Positions 1-9,122 are shown, counted from the stretch's first letter. The stretch is DNA of 64,000 bases from Streptomyces sp. ST2-7A (GCF_021390475.1 NZ_JAJUWS010000029.1:19355-83354), one strand, 5' to 3'. Program-made: numbers and translations. The notes: generated by a model from the sequence alone, not told the origin.

Positions 1-2
1 GC

Positions 3-1316
3 TGCGGGCCGGTGCTGCCGGAGGTGGGCGGGGGCGCCGAGGAGGCCCTGCGCACGCTGGTGCACGCCCTCGCCGAGGGAGCCGCCGACCCGGCCGATCC
101 GCTGTGCGCCGCGCACCTGCACTGTCCGCCGCTGGCGGTGGCGGCGGTCGCCGACTTCGCGGCCTCGGTCCTCAACCCCTCCATGGACTCCTGGGATCAG
201 GCGCCGGCCGCCTCCGCGCTGGAGGCCCGTACGGCCCGGGTCCTCGCCGCCCTCGTCCACCCCACCGGCCCGGCCCCGGACGCCCTGGTCACCACCGGGG
301 GCACCGAGGCCAACCAAATCGCCGTCCTTCTCGCCAGGGAACGGACCGCCGGCCCGGCGGGCGGCACGCCGCTGCGGGTGGTGCACGGGGCCAACGCGCA
401 CCATTCGGTGCCCCGCGCCGCCTGGCTGCTGGGCCTTCCGCCGGCCGTCCCGGTGCCCACCCCGCGCGGGGTGATCGACCCGGCCGAACTCGCCCGTGCC
501 CTGGACGGCACGGCCGGCGAACCGACCCTGGTCGTCGCCACCGCCGGGACCACCGACACCGGGGCGGTGGACCCCCTGCCCGCCATCGCCGACCTGGCCG
601 CCGCCCGGGGTGCCCGCTTCCACGTCGACGCCGCCTACGGAGGGCCCCTGCTGTTCAGCGACACCCACCGGGGACTGCTCGGGGGAGTGGAACGGGCCGA
701 CACCGTTGCCCTGGACCTCCACAAGCTGGGTTGGCAGCCGGCGGCGGCCGGGCTGCTCACCGCACCCGACGCCGCCGACCTGGCGGCCCTGCACCACCGT
801 GCCCCCTACCTCAACGCCGAGGACGACACCGAGGCGGGCCTGCCCGACCTGTTGGGACGCTCGCTGCGCACCACCCGCCGCCCCGACATCCTGAAGATCG
901 CGGTCACCCTGCGGGCGTTGGGGCGTTCCGGCCTGGCCGCGCTGGTCGATGCCACCTGCGCGGCGGCCGGGCGGCTGGCCGGGCAGGTGCTCGCCGAGCC
1001 GCGTCTGGACCTCTACGCCGAGCCCACCATCAGCACGGTGCTCTTCCGACCCGTCGGAGCCCGGGACGAGGAGGTCGCGGTGATCCGACGCCGACTGCTG
1101 AACGAGGGCACCGCCGTGCTGGGTCGGGCCCGGGTGCCGGACCGGGACGGGTCGGGCACCGAACGGCTGTGGCTCAAGGCCACCGTCCTCAACCCCCTGG
1201 CCGGCGCGGACGCCACGGCCGGGCTGCTCAAGCTCGTCCTGGACACCTGTGGGGCGCTGGGCATCCCCGCCGACCCGACCCTCCCCGCCCCGCGTCGCGA
1301 AGGGAACGCCCGATGA
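3..1316 (+). CDS. PLP-dependent decarboxylase, siderophore type (5' end outside window)
   Basis: This is a group II pyridoxal-phosphate decarboxylase of the lysine/diaminobutyrate type, which makes the diamine precursor of hydroxamate siderophores. The frame is open to the left edge, so the N-terminus is missing; about 434 residues are visible from the first in-window GTG at 12. Visible marks are the His pair in NAHHSV, the PLP-binding Asp in HVDAAYGG (about residue 204 counted from that GTG) and the Schiff-base Lys in LDLHKLGWQP (about residue 238). DesA-type enzymes have about 480 residues, so some 50-70 are missing. The stop overlaps the next start by 4 bases, so the two are translationally coupled. 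The substrate (lysine, ornithine or diaminobutyrate) cannot be fixed from sequence alone. Confidence 0.85.
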   Translation, partial: CGPVLPEVGGGAEEALRTLVHALAEGAADPADPLCAAHLHCPPLAVAAVADFAASVLNPSMDSWDQAPAASALEARTARVLAALVHPTGPAPDALVTTGGTEANQIAVLLARERTAGPAGGTPLRVVHGANAHHSVPRAAWLLGLPPAVPVPTPRGVIDPAELARALDGTAGEPTLVVATAGTTDTGAVDPLPAIADLAAARGARFHVDAAYGGPLLFSDTHRGLLGGVERADTVALDLHKLGWQPAAAGLLTAPDAADLAALHHRAPYLNAEDDTEAGLPDLLGRSLRTTRRPDILKIAVTLRALGRSGLAALVDATCAAAGRLAGQVLAEPRLDLYAEPTISTVLFRPVGARDEEVAVIRRRLLNEGTAVLGRARVPDRDGSGTERLWLKATVLNPLAGADATAGLLKLVLDTCGALGIPADPTLPAPRREGNAR

Positions 1317-2722
1317 CCTCCACCCCTCCCCGGCCCCTCCCGCCGCCCACCGATCCCGGTGAGGAGCCGCTGGACCTGCTCGGTGTCGGGGTCGGTCCCG
1401 CCAATCTCTCCCTCGCGGCGCTCGCCGACGGGCTGCCCGACCTGCGGGTGCTCTGCGTCGACGAGCGCCCCGCCTTCCGGTGGCACCCCGGCCTGCTCAT
1501 CGAGGACGCCACCCTCCAGGTGCCCTTCCTGGCCGACCTGGTGACCCTGGTCGACCCGACCAGCCGGTGGAGCCTGCTGAACCGGCTGCGCGAGCGCGGG
1601 CGACTCTTCCCGTTCTACTTCGCCGAACGCTTCCACATCCCCCGGGTGGAGTACGAGGCGTACTGCCGGTGGGTCGCCGAGCGGCTACCGAACCTCCGCT
1701 TCGGTCTGCGGGTCGAAGGGCTGAGCCGGGAACCCGACGGCCTCTTCGCGGCCCGGATCGCCCCGACCGACGGATCCGGGGGACCCGCCGTCCGGATGCG
1801 GGCCCGCAACGTCGTGCTCGGCATCGGCACCGCTCCCCACCTGCCGGCGCCGTTGCGATCCGCGGCGGAGCGGGACGGGGCCACGGTGCTGCACTCGGCG
1901 GAGTACCTGGACCACCGTGAGCGGCTGCTGGAGGCCCGCCACGTCACGGTGATCGGCTCCGGCCAGTCGGGGGCGGAGGTCCTGCTGGACCTGCTGCGAC
2001 GCCGCCCCGCCGGACGCGAGGGGCTGCACTGGCTCACCCGCTCACCCGCCTTCGCCCCGATGGAGTACAGCAAGCTGGGACTGGAGCACTTCACCCCCGA
2101 CTACACGCGCTACTTCCACGGTCTGGCCGAGGCGAGCCGGGACGCGCTGGTGGCCCGTCAGTGGCAACTCCACAAGGCCGTCGACCACGAGACCCTGGCC
2201 GCTCTCCACGACGAGCTGTACCGCCACGACCTCGCCCTGCCGGACGGCGAGTGGCCGCAGGTGGTGTTGACCCCGGGGGTGGAGGTGCGGGCGGTCGAAA
2301 CCCCGCCCTCCGGGCGGATCCGGCTGGAACTGCGCCATGCCGAACAGGGCGTCGGCTCCTCGCTGACCACCGACGCCGTGGTGGCGGCCACCGGTTACCG
2401 GGAACGTTCCGCCGACGCGCTGCTGGCCGGACTGGGGGAGGCGGTGCGGCGGGACACCGCCGGGCGGCCGGTGATCGGCGCGGATCACCGGGTCGAGCTC
2501 TCCGGTGGGGGGCCGGGTGCCCTGTTCTCCGCCGGGTCGGAGCGGCACACGCACGGTGTCGGCACCCCCGATCTGGGACTGATGGCGTACCGGGCGGCGA
2601 CGGTGCTCAACGCGGTGTCCGGCCGGGAGCGGTACCGGCTGCCCACCCGCACCGCCTTCACCACCTTCGGCCTGACCGCCGCGCTCCCGGACTCCGGAAC
2701 CCCGGTTCCCCAAACCCCGTGA
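1313..2722 (+). CDS. Lysine/ornithine N-monooxygenase (siderophore hydroxylase)
   Basis: A 469-residue flavin-dependent N-hydroxylase of the IucD/PvdA/DesB family. It hydroxylates the terminal amine of a diamine or of lysine/ornithine, using FAD, NADPH and oxygen, for hydroxamate siderophores. The FAD-binding GVGVGPANLS lies about 25 residues in, the NADPH-binding GSGQSGAEV lies near the middle, and the late ATGYRE motif is typical of the family. The ATG overlaps the stop of the decarboxylase as ATGA. That pairing equals desA-desB of the desferrioxamine pathway. However, no desC-type acyltransferase or desD-type NIS synthetase follows; the next gene is pyk. Such partners could lie upstream of the window. 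Confidence 0.88.
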   Translation: MTSTPPRPLPPPTDPGEEPLDLLGVGVGPANLSLAALADGLPDLRVLCVDERPAFRWHPGLLIEDATLQVPFLADLVTLVDPTSRWSLLNRLRERGRLFPFYFAERFHIPRVEYEAYCRWVAERLPNLRFGLRVEGLSREPDGLFAARIAPTDGSGGPAVRMRARNVVLGIGTAPHLPAPLRSAAERDGATVLHSAEYLDHRERLLEARHVTVIGSGQSGAEVLLDLLRRRPAGREGLHWLTRSPAFAPMEYSKLGLEHFTPDYTRYFHGLAEASRDALVARQWQLHKAVDHETLAALHDELYRHDLALPDGEWPQVVLTPGVEVRAVETPPSGRIRLELRHAEQGVGSSLTTDAVVAATGYRERSADALLAGLGEAVRRDTAGRPVIGADHRVELSGGGPGALFSAGSERHTHGVGTPDLGLMAYRAATVLNAVSGRERYRLPTRTAFTTFGLTAALPDSGTPVPQTP

Positions 2723-2805
2723 CCGGTATTCCGACCGGCGGTATCCACCCCGGCGGTCTTCCGGCCGGAGATGTCCGCGGCGCCGGGTTCCCGGCGGTCG
2801 GCTCC

Positions 2806-2843
2806 CCGTCGGGGGGCGCGCCTCCCGACACCGCCCCCGACGG
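2806..2843 (+). terminator. Hairpin terminator after the N-monooxygenase gene
   Basis: The arms at 2806-2818 and 2832-2843 pair over 12 bp with one unpaired G; the loop has 13 bases. No T-run follows, as is usual in Streptomyces. It lies 84 bases past the stop codon. Confidence 0.5.
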
Positions 2844-3070
2844 CCCCGGGACCGTCGGGGCGAACGTCCCGGACGGCCCCGGCGGACCTTCCGGACGCCT
2901 CTCGGAGCGGGTGCGTGATCGCACACCGAAACGGTCGATCACCCCCCGGGAAGCGCTCATAGGAGCGGCCCCGCGCACATTGATGAAGTGTTGACGGGGT
3001 GCCGCGCATTTGTCACCGGGAGGTCGTGGAAATGACGCCTCCCGACAGCCCCTTACCCGGCGGTAATGCC

Positions 3071-3083
3071 TAGGGTTGACGAC
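3071..3083 (+). promoter_or_regulatory. Leaderless-type promoter of pyk (-10 TAGGGT)
   Basis: TAGGGT at 3071-3076 is followed by exactly 7 bases and then ATG at 3084. This places the likely transcription start on the start codon. No Shine-Dalgarno sequence precedes the ATG, and no clear -35 box is visible. Confidence 0.55.
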
Positions 3084-4529
3084 ATGCGCCGAGCCAAAAT
3101 CGTTTGCACCCTTGGGCCCGCGACCGACTCCTACGAGCGGATCGCGGGGCTGGTCGAAGCGGGAATGGATGTAGCCCGCCTCAATCTCAGCCATGGTGTC
3201 CGGGAGGAACACGAACAGCGCTTTCACCGCGTTCGCCGTGCGGCCGGGGAATCCGGGCGCACCGTCGGAATTCTCGCGGATCTCCAGGGACCGAAGATCC
3301 GGCTGGGTTCTTTCGGCGAGGGGCCGGTTCTCCTCGAAAGCGGCGACGAATTCACCATCACCACGGAAGACGTGGTCGGCGACCAGTGGCACTGCGGCAC
3401 CACCCACGTCGGTCTGCCCGCCGACGTCACGGTGGGCGAGCGCGTCCTGATCGACGACGGCCGGGTCGCCCTGGAGGTTCGTTCCGTCGACGGCCCCCGG
3501 GTGCGCACCCTCGTGGTGGAGGGCGGCGTGGTCTCCGACCACAAGGGCCTCAACCTGCCGGGCGTCGCCGTCTCCGTGCCCGCCCTCTCCCGCAAGGACA
3601 TCGACGACCTGCGGTGGGCGCTGCGCGTGGGCGTGGACGTGATCGCGCTGTCCTTCGTGCGGACCGGCGACGACATCAAGGACGTCCACCGGGTGATGGC
3701 CGAGGAGGGGCGCTTCCTGCCGGTCATCGCCAAGGTGGAGAAGCCGCAGGCGGTGGAGAGCCTCCGTGGCATCGTGGACGCCTTCGACGGCATCATGGTC
3801 GCCCGCGGCGACCTGGGTGTGGAGTTGCCGTTGGAGGACGTGCCGCTGGTGCAGAAGCGCGCGGTCGCCCTGGCCCGGCGCAACGCCAAGCCGGTGATCG
3901 TCGCCACCCAGATGCTGGAATCCATGATCGAATCCTCCCGTCCCACCCGCGCGGAGGCCTCCGACGTCGCCAACGCGGTGATGGACGGCACCGACGCGGT
4001 GATGCTCTCCGGTGAGACCAGCGTGGGCCGCTACCCGCTGGAGACGGTCCGCACCATGGGGCGGATCGTGGAGGCGGCCGAGGAGGAGATGCTCTCCCCG
4101 GGGCTCCAGCCGCTCACCGAGGCGACCAAACCGCACACGCAGGGCGGGGCGGTGGCCCGCGCGGCGGCCGAGATCGGCGACTTCCTCGACGCCCGCCTGA
4201 TGGTCGCCTTCACCCAGTCCGGCGACACCGCGCGTCGGCTCTCCCGTTACCGGTCGCCGATCCCGGTGGTGGCCCTCACCCCGGACCCCGGCACGCGCAA
4301 CCGGCTCGCGCTGAGCTGGGGCGTCGAGGCGCACCTGGTGCCGACGGTGGACTCCACCGACGCCATGGCCGAGATGCTCGACGAGGAACTGCTGCGCCGG
4401 GGGGTCTGCGCGCCGGGGGAGACGGTGGTGATGACCGCGGGGTCGCCGCCGGGTGTGGCCGGCAAGACCAATCTGGTGCGGGTGCACCGGGTCGGCGGAG
4501 AGGTCGTGGACGTCCCCGCCGGGGGCTGA
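3084..4529 (+). CDS. pyk: Pyruvate kinase
   Basis: A 481-residue pyruvate kinase, which transfers the phosphate of phosphoenolpyruvate to ADP in the last step of glycolysis. The family opening RRAKIVCTLGPATDS, the LNLSHG motif, the active-site VEKPQAVE (Lys near residue 220), the metal-binding ARGDLGVELP segment and TQMLESM are all present, and the length is normal. A second in-frame ATG at 3066 lies upstream, but family members begin at MRRAKIV and the -10 box overlaps the upstream codons, so 3084 is chosen. The gene appears monocistronic; the Streptomyces neighbour order pyk then ANTAR regulator is kept, with a catabolic operon inserted between them. Confidence 0.97.
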   Translation: MRRAKIVCTLGPATDSYERIAGLVEAGMDVARLNLSHGVREEHEQRFHRVRRAAGESGRTVGILADLQGPKIRLGSFGEGPVLLESGDEFTITTEDVVGDQWHCGTTHVGLPADVTVGERVLIDDGRVALEVRSVDGPRVRTLVVEGGVVSDHKGLNLPGVAVSVPALSRKDIDDLRWALRVGVDVIALSFVRTGDDIKDVHRVMAEEGRFLPVIAKVEKPQAVESLRGIVDAFDGIMVARGDLGVELPLEDVPLVQKRAVALARRNAKPVIVATQMLESMIESSRPTRAEASDVANAVMDGTDAVMLSGETSVGRYPLETVRTMGRIVEAAEEEMLSPGLQPLTEATKPHTQGGAVARAAAEIGDFLDARLMVAFTQSGDTARRLSRYRSPIPVVALTPDPGTRNRLALSWGVEAHLVPTVDSTDAMAEMLDEELLRRGVCAPGETVVMTAGSPPGVAGKTNLVRVHRVGGEVVDVPAGG

Positions 4530-4676
4530 CCCCCTCCCGCTTCGGGCCCCGGCCCCCCGCTCCCCCGGGGCGGTGTCGGGGCCGCGCCGTGTCCCGGGGA
4601 TCGGGCTCCACCGGGAGGGCGCGCCGACCGTCGGGGCGTCCCCCTTGTGTCCGCCAGGGGGTCGTGATTGAGTCGG

Positions 4677-4691
4677 AGAAAGCGCTTACCA
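4677..4691. promoter_or_regulatory. LacI/GalR-type operator
   Basis: GAGAAAGCGCTTACC carries the core AAGCGCTT, the classic LacI-family half-sites joined by a central CG. It sits about 85 bases before the oxidoreductase start at 4772, where a repressor of this operon would be expected to bind. No regulator gene is adjacent in the window. Confidence 0.5.
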
Positions 4692-4771
4692 CGTGTGGTG
4701 CGCCCCGCCGGGCCACCACGCACGTCGGTCCGCCGGCCGGCGGACCCAGACCCACCGGGAGCCGCCCCCTC

Positions 4772-5986
4772 ATGCCAGACGTGTCCCCCGCGCCTCCCGA
4801 CCACGGCAGCCCGGGTCCCCTCCGGGCCGCCGTGGTCGGCACCGGCGCCATCGTCACCGGAGCCCACCTGCCCGCCCTGGCCGCGCACGCCCCCGGCGTG
4901 GAGCTGGTCGCCGCGGTGGACGTGGACCCCGCCCGCCTGGAGGCCTTCGCCGCCGAGGTGGCCCGTCACCCCGGCCTCGGGCCGATCACCGGCTGGACCG
5001 ACATCGGGGCGATGCTCGCCGCCGAACGCCCCGACCTGGTGCTGATCGGCACCCCACCGGTCCTCCACCGCGAGCAGACCCTCGCCGCGCTCGCCGCCGG
5101 CGCCTGGGTGTGGTGCGAGAAGCCGCTGTGCCTCTCGCTGGCCGAGTTCGACGAGATCGCCGCCGCCGAGCGCGAGGGCGGCCCCTACGCCTCGGTGGTC
5201 GCGCAGCACCGTCACGGCTCGGGCGCCGAGCACGCCCACGCCCTGCTGGGAGCCGGGGAGCTGGGAGCACCGCGGGTGGCGCACTGCCAGACCACCTGGT
5301 ACCGCACCGAGGAGTACTACGCGGTGCCCTGGCGCGGCAGTTGGGCGAGCGAGGGCGGCGGTCCGACCATGGGCCACGGCATCCACCAGAACGACCTGCT
5401 TCTCCATCTCCTCGGCGACTGGACCGAGATCCGCGCCATGGCCGCCCGGCTGCGCCACGACGTGGAGACCGAGGACGTCTCCACCGCCCTGGTCCGCTTC
5501 GCCAACGACGCCGTGGCCACCGTCGTCAACAGCGTGCTCTCCCCGGACGAGGTCAGCCGCGTCCGGATCGACTGCGACGACGCCACCGTGGAGTTGACCC
5601 ACCTCTACGGCCACACCAACGCCGACTGGCGGTACACCCCGCGTCCCGGAGTCGAACCCGACCGGGTGGAGCGCTGGCGCACCCCCGAGCGGGACGTGCC
5701 CAGCTCGCACACCGGGCAACTGGCCGGGATCCTGGCGGCGATGCGCGCCGGGGTCCGTCCGCCGGGCAGCGGGCACGACGCCCGCCGCACCCTGGAGTTC
5801 ACCGCGGCCCTGTACAAGGCCGCCTTCACCGGCCACCCCGTCCGACCGGGTGACATCGGGCCGGACGACCCGTACCACCGTGCCATGCACGGCGACGCGC
5901 CGGGCTGGGCCCCCGGGGCCCCCTCGGACGCCGCCGCGCCCGCCCCCACCGAGCCGCCGCCGACGGAGGAGACGACCCTGCCGTGA
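4772..5986 (+). CDS. Gfo/Idh/MocA family oxidoreductase
   Basis: A 404-residue NAD(P)-dependent sugar or polyol dehydrogenase. The N-terminal Rossmann fold carries VVGTGAIVTGAHLP (residues ~23-36) and the EKP signature (residues ~116-118) that positions the catalytic lysine; the C-terminal half is the usual alpha/beta substrate domain. The ATG at 4772 is preceded by GGGAG at a workable distance, and a GTG three codons later is an alternative. It is the first of three coupled genes; the next start overlaps its stop by 4 bases. With the DUF6807 and cupin proteins and the LacI-type operator upstream it suggests catabolism of a plant- or sugar-derived compound. The substrate is not evident. Confidence 0.9.
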   Translation: MPDVSPAPPDHGSPGPLRAAVVGTGAIVTGAHLPALAAHAPGVELVAAVDVDPARLEAFAAEVARHPGLGPITGWTDIGAMLAAERPDLVLIGTPPVLHREQTLAALAAGAWVWCEKPLCLSLAEFDEIAAAEREGGPYASVVAQHRHGSGAEHAHALLGAGELGAPRVAHCQTTWYRTEEYYAVPWRGSWASEGGGPTMGHGIHQNDLLLHLLGDWTEIRAMAARLRHDVETEDVSTALVRFANDAVATVVNSVLSPDEVSRVRIDCDDATVELTHLYGHTNADWRYTPRPGVEPDRVERWRTPERDVPSSHTGQLAGILAAMRAGVRPPGSGHDARRTLEFTAALYKAAFTGHPVRPGDIGPDDPYHRAMHGDAPGWAPGAPSDAAAPAPTEPPPTEETTLP

Positions 5987-7011
5987 CGACCTCTTCGACC
6001 CCTTCGACCTCTTCGACCTCTTCGCGTCCCGTGTCCCCCTCGACGGACTCGGCGACCCCGACCGTCACCCATCACCACGGCGACCGCGTCGTGGTGACGG
6101 TCGGTGACACCGAGATCCTCTCCTACGTCTACCGCCCCGACCCGGAGCCGTACGAGTCCCGCAAGCCCTACGCCCACCCGGTGCGCACGCTGGCCGGCAA
6201 CACCGTCACCGGCTACCGGCCCAACGACCACCGCTGGCACAAGGGCGTGCAGATGACCTCCAGTCATCTGTCCGAGCAGAACTTCTGGGGTGGCAACTCC
6301 TACATCCACGGCAAGGGCTACCAGCGCATCCCCGAGCGGGTGGGGTGGATGCGGCACGACGGCTTCGGGGCCGTGACCGGCGACGCCGACCGGGTGCGGC
6401 TGGACGAGAACCTCACCTGGATCAACCACACCGGCGAGGAGTGGTGCCGCGAACGCCGGGGCCTGCTGGTGCACTCGGTGGACCCGGCCGAGGGCGCCTG
6501 GGCGCTGGACTGGTCGATCCACCTCACCAACGTCCGAGACCTGCCGCTGCGCTTCGGCAGCCCGACCACCGCCGGTCGGGAGATGGCCGGCTACACCGGT
6601 CTGCAGTGGCGCGGTCCCCGTGACTTCGCGGGTGGTCGGGTACTGACCCCCGCCGGCCCCTCCACCGATCAGGAGGCGATGGGGACCCCGGTGGGCGAGG
6701 CCCCCTGGCTCGGCTTCACCGCCGTGCACGACGAGGTGGACGACCCCTCCACCCTGGTCTTCGCGCACCACCCGGACAACGAGCGCTCCATCCACCGCTC
6801 GCACTGGTTCGTGCGCTCCCTGCCCTGGCCCACGGTGGCGTTCTCCTGGGCGTTCTTCGAGGAGTTCGAGCTCGCCCCCGGCGACTCCTTCTCCTACCGC
6901 TATCGGATGGTCGTCGCCGACGGGGAGTGGGACGCCGAGCGGGTGGAGAACTGGTTGAAGGCCCACCCCTGGGACGAGAGCCCGAACGTCGACGCCGGGA
7001 CGGCCGGGTGA
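5983..7011 (+). CDS. DUF6807 (PmoA-like) family protein
   Basis: A 342-residue protein of the DUF6807 family (called PmoA-like in annotations). It has a Ser/Thr/Pro-rich N-terminus and then a beta-rich body with family-typical stretches such as NDHRWHKGVQM, FWGGNSYIHG and EMAGYTGLQWRG. No enzymatic role is established; family members are usually found in operons with Gfo/Idh/MocA oxidoreductases, exactly as here. Translation starts at a GTG that overlaps the upstream stop, and its own stop overlaps the next GTG, so all three genes are coupled. The His- and Trp-rich body suggests a carbohydrate-binding or enzymatic fold, which is inference. Confidence 0.82.
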   Translation: MTTSSTPSTSSTSSRPVSPSTDSATPTVTHHHGDRVVVTVGDTEILSYVYRPDPEPYESRKPYAHPVRTLAGNTVTGYRPNDHRWHKGVQMTSSHLSEQNFWGGNSYIHGKGYQRIPERVGWMRHDGFGAVTGDADRVRLDENLTWINHTGEEWCRERRGLLVHSVDPAEGAWALDWSIHLTNVRDLPLRFGSPTTAGREMAGYTGLQWRGPRDFAGGRVLTPAGPSTDQEAMGTPVGEAPWLGFTAVHDEVDDPSTLVFAHHPDNERSIHRSHWFVRSLPWPTVAFSWAFFEEFELAPGDSFSYRYRMVVADGEWDAERVENWLKAHPWDESPNVDAGTAG

Positions 7012-7913
7012 GCGCGGCGGCGCACGACGGGTCGGGCGTCGCCGCCCGGCCCGCCCCGCACGCGGTCGCCGAACCGGCCTTCGCCCCGCTCCCGGACCCG
7101 TTGCCCGGCGGGGTCGGGATCTCCCACATCACCGCCTACGACTGGCCCGCCGCCGATGGGGTCTGCTCCGGCAGCCCCCACCTGCATCTGGCCTGCGCCG
7201 AGGCGTACGTGGTGACGGCCGGGGAGGGCGAGGTGCAGACCCTCACCCCCTTCCTGCCGGAGGGTGGTTCGGAGCCCGGGGGCGGGACGGCCGGGAGCCG
7301 GCCGCCCGACGCCGGAGCCGCGCCGGAGCCGCGTGGTTACCGAGCCCACCCCCTGACGCCGGGCGCGGTGGTCTGGTTCACGCCGGGCACCGTGCACCGG
7401 ATGGTCAACCGGGGCGGCCTGAGGGTGACGGTCGTCATGCAGAACAGCGGCCTACCGGAGGCCGGGGACGCCGTGCTCACGCTGCCGCCGGAGCACCTGG
7501 TGGACACGGAGACCTACGCCCGCGCGGTGGCCCTCCCGCCGCCCGACGACCCGGCGGTCGGGGAGGCCGCCCGGCGGCGCCGGGACCTCGCGGTGGCCGG
7601 CTACACCGAGCTGCGGCGGGCGCTGGAGGCCGGGGACGACGGTCCGCTGCGGGAGTTCCGGGCGGCGGCGGCCCGACTGGTGGCCCCCCGGGTGGCCGCC
7701 TGGCGGGAACGCTGGCGGGCCGGGGCGATGGAGGCGGCCCTGCGCACCGGCCGTGTCCTGGACGCGCTGGAGCGGGGTGAGGAGCCGGATCCGGTCGCAT
7801 CCCGGGTGCGGGCCGTGGAACCCACCCGCCACGGCGGGTGGGGCATGTGCGGTCGTCGGCAGGAGTACGAGGTGCCCGGCACCACGGTGCCCCGTCGGCC
7901 GTCGGAGGGCTGA
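7008..7913 (+). CDS. Cupin-domain protein
   Basis: A 301-residue protein with one cupin barrel. The metal-ligand motifs are the His-rich PHLHLACAEAYVV (from about residue 58) and WFTPGTVHRMVN (about residue 128). A Gly/Pro/Ala-rich insert separates the two cupin motifs. The C-terminal third is helical and Arg/Ala-rich. Cupins of this sort bind a sugar or aromatic compound, or act as isomerases or dioxygenases; the sequence does not decide. The GTG start overlaps the upstream stop. Probably the last gene of the operon, since a hairpin follows at 7921. Confidence 0.8.
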   Translation: MSAAAHDGSGVAARPAPHAVAEPAFAPLPDPLPGGVGISHITAYDWPAADGVCSGSPHLHLACAEAYVVTAGEGEVQTLTPFLPEGGSEPGGGTAGSRPPDAGAAPEPRGYRAHPLTPGAVVWFTPGTVHRMVNRGGLRVTVVMQNSGLPEAGDAVLTLPPEHLVDTETYARAVALPPPDDPAVGEAARRRRDLAVAGYTELRRALEAGDDGPLREFRAAAARLVAPRVAAWRERWRAGAMEAALRTGRVLDALERGEEPDPVASRVRAVEPTRHGGWGMCGRRQEYEVPGTTVPRRPSEG

Positions 7914-7920
7914 CCCCGCC

Positions 7921-7950
7921 GCCGGGTTCTCCCGGTCGGGGGAACCCGGC
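7921..7950 (+). terminator. Hairpin terminator after the cupin gene
   Basis: GCCGGGTTC (7921-7929) pairs perfectly with GAACCCGGC (7942-7950) around a 12-base loop, 7 bases past the stop. Confidence 0.6.
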
Positions 7951-8117
7951 CGGGAGTCACGGGCCCCGAAACGACACGGCTCCGGGCAGACCCGGGGAAC
8001 CCCCGGACCGGAGCGGGGAAAGAGGACGGACGGGGAGCGGGGGCGCCCTGAACCCTCCGGGAAGGCGTACCCGGGAACGCGGGAACCCCGCGCGGGAAAC
8101 GCGCGGGGGAGAAGAGG

Positions 8118-8201
8118 TGCCCGGTGTGGGATTCGAACCCACATGCCGCGAGGGCACGGCTGTTTGAGAGCCGCGTGTCTGACCAGTTCCACCAACCGGG
8201 C
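8118..8201 (-). tRNA. tRNA-Leu (anticodon CAA)
   Basis: On the minus strand the 84-base sequence folds as a class II tRNA. The acceptor arm GCCCGGT pairs with ACCGGGC, followed by discriminator A. The anticodon loop CTCAAAC (anticodon CAA) is closed by CGGCT/AGCCG. A long variable arm precedes the T arm with TTCGAAT. CCA is not encoded; the bases after the discriminator read CCT. It decodes UUG leucine codons. Confidence 0.95.
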
Positions 8202-8456
8202 AGGTTGTACCGGGCACAGAGTACCGTGTGTCGGCCCCCACCCGTAGCCCGCCCCGGGTGTCGGATCGTCCGGGGCGTCGAACCCCCCACCCGGGGCCGC
8301 CCCGGGGCCGCGCCCCGGGGCGGTGGACGGGACGGCGACCCGCCGGCGTCCGGTTCCGGTGTCCACCGGCCGAGCCGCCGCGACGCGCGTCACGCGGCCC
8401 GGCTACTCTCGGGGTTGCCCCACCCGGCAGCCCACCGGCAGCAACCGAGGAGCAGC

Positions 8457-9122
8457 GTGAGCACCGCCGACGTTCCCGAACCCAACGCGACCGCGGACAC
8501 CGCCGCCGCGACCGAGGAGCCCCACGTCCCGCCGCTCACCACCCGTGTGGTGATCGCCGAGGACGAGGCGCTCATCCGACTCGACCTCAAGGAGATGCTC
8601 GAGGAGGAGGGCTACACGGTCGTCGCCGAGGCCGGGGACGGCCGGCGGGCGGTGGAGTTGGCCCGTGAGCACCGACCCGATCTGGTGATCCTCGACGTCA
8701 AGATGCCCGTGATGGACGGCATCTCCGCGGCCGAGAAGATCGCCGGTGAGCAGATCGCCCCGGTCCTGATGCTCACCGCCTTCTCCCAGCGCGACCTCGT
8801 CGAGCGCGCCCGGGACGCCGGCGCCATGGCGTACCTGGTCAAGCCCTTCACCAAGAGCGACGTGGTCCCGGCCATCGAGATCGCCGTCACCCGCTTCACC
8901 GAACTCAAGTCCCTCGCGGACGAGGTGGAGGACCTCTCCCAGCGCCTGGAGACCCGCAAGCTGGTCGATCGCGCGAAGAGCGTCCTGCAAACCCAGTACG
9001 GCCTGACCGAGCCCGCCGCCTTCCGGTGGATCCAGAAGACCTCGATGGACCGCAGGCTGTCCATGCGGCAGGTCGCCGAGGCGGTCCTGCAGGACGCCGA
9101 GGAGAAGAAGCAGCGCAAATGA
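8457..9122 (+). CDS. ANTAR-domain response regulator (PdtaR-like)
   Basis: A 221-residue response regulator. The receiver domain (residues ~30-145) has the acidic pair in VIAEDEALIR, the phosphoacceptor Asp80 in LVILDVKMPVMDG and Lys129 in LVKPF. The ANTAR RNA-binding domain (~160-215) contains RAKSVLQTQYGL and the conserved MRQVAEAVL helix. Such proteins act as antiterminators on mRNA leaders; mycobacterial PdtaR is the model. The GTG start has GAGGAG a few bases upstream, and TACTCT at 8404 may be the -10. No histidine kinase is adjacent. A position between pyk and the liv operon is typical of Streptomyces. Confidence 0.93.
   Translation: MSTADVPEPNATADTAAATEEPHVPPLTTRVVIAEDEALIRLDLKEMLEEEGYTVVAEAGDGRRAVELAREHRPDLVILDVKMPVMDGISAAEKIAGEQIAPVLMLTAFSQRDLVERARDAGAMAYLVKPFTKSDVVPAIEIAVTRFTELKSLADEVEDLSQRLETRKLVDRAKSVLQTQYGLTEPAAFRWIQKTSMDRRLSMRQVAEAVLQDAEEKKQRK

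Larger units (their letters stand above)
2723..3083. other. Intergenic region before pyk
   Basis: This 361-base stretch has no convincing gene. It holds the hairpin at 2806-2843 just after the siderophore pair and the pyk promoter at its right end. Frames open across it have no start with a ribosome-binding site and no recognisable domain. Confidence 0.5.

Noticed and set aside
104..2722. Very long frame (872 codons) beginning at 104
   Set aside because: Only the part from 1313 is a real gene; the first 400 codons are Arg/Pro/Gly-rich shadow translation of the decarboxylase in another frame.
1..2722. Desferrioxamine cluster desABCD
   Set aside because: Only desA- and desB-like genes are present; no desC or desD follows.
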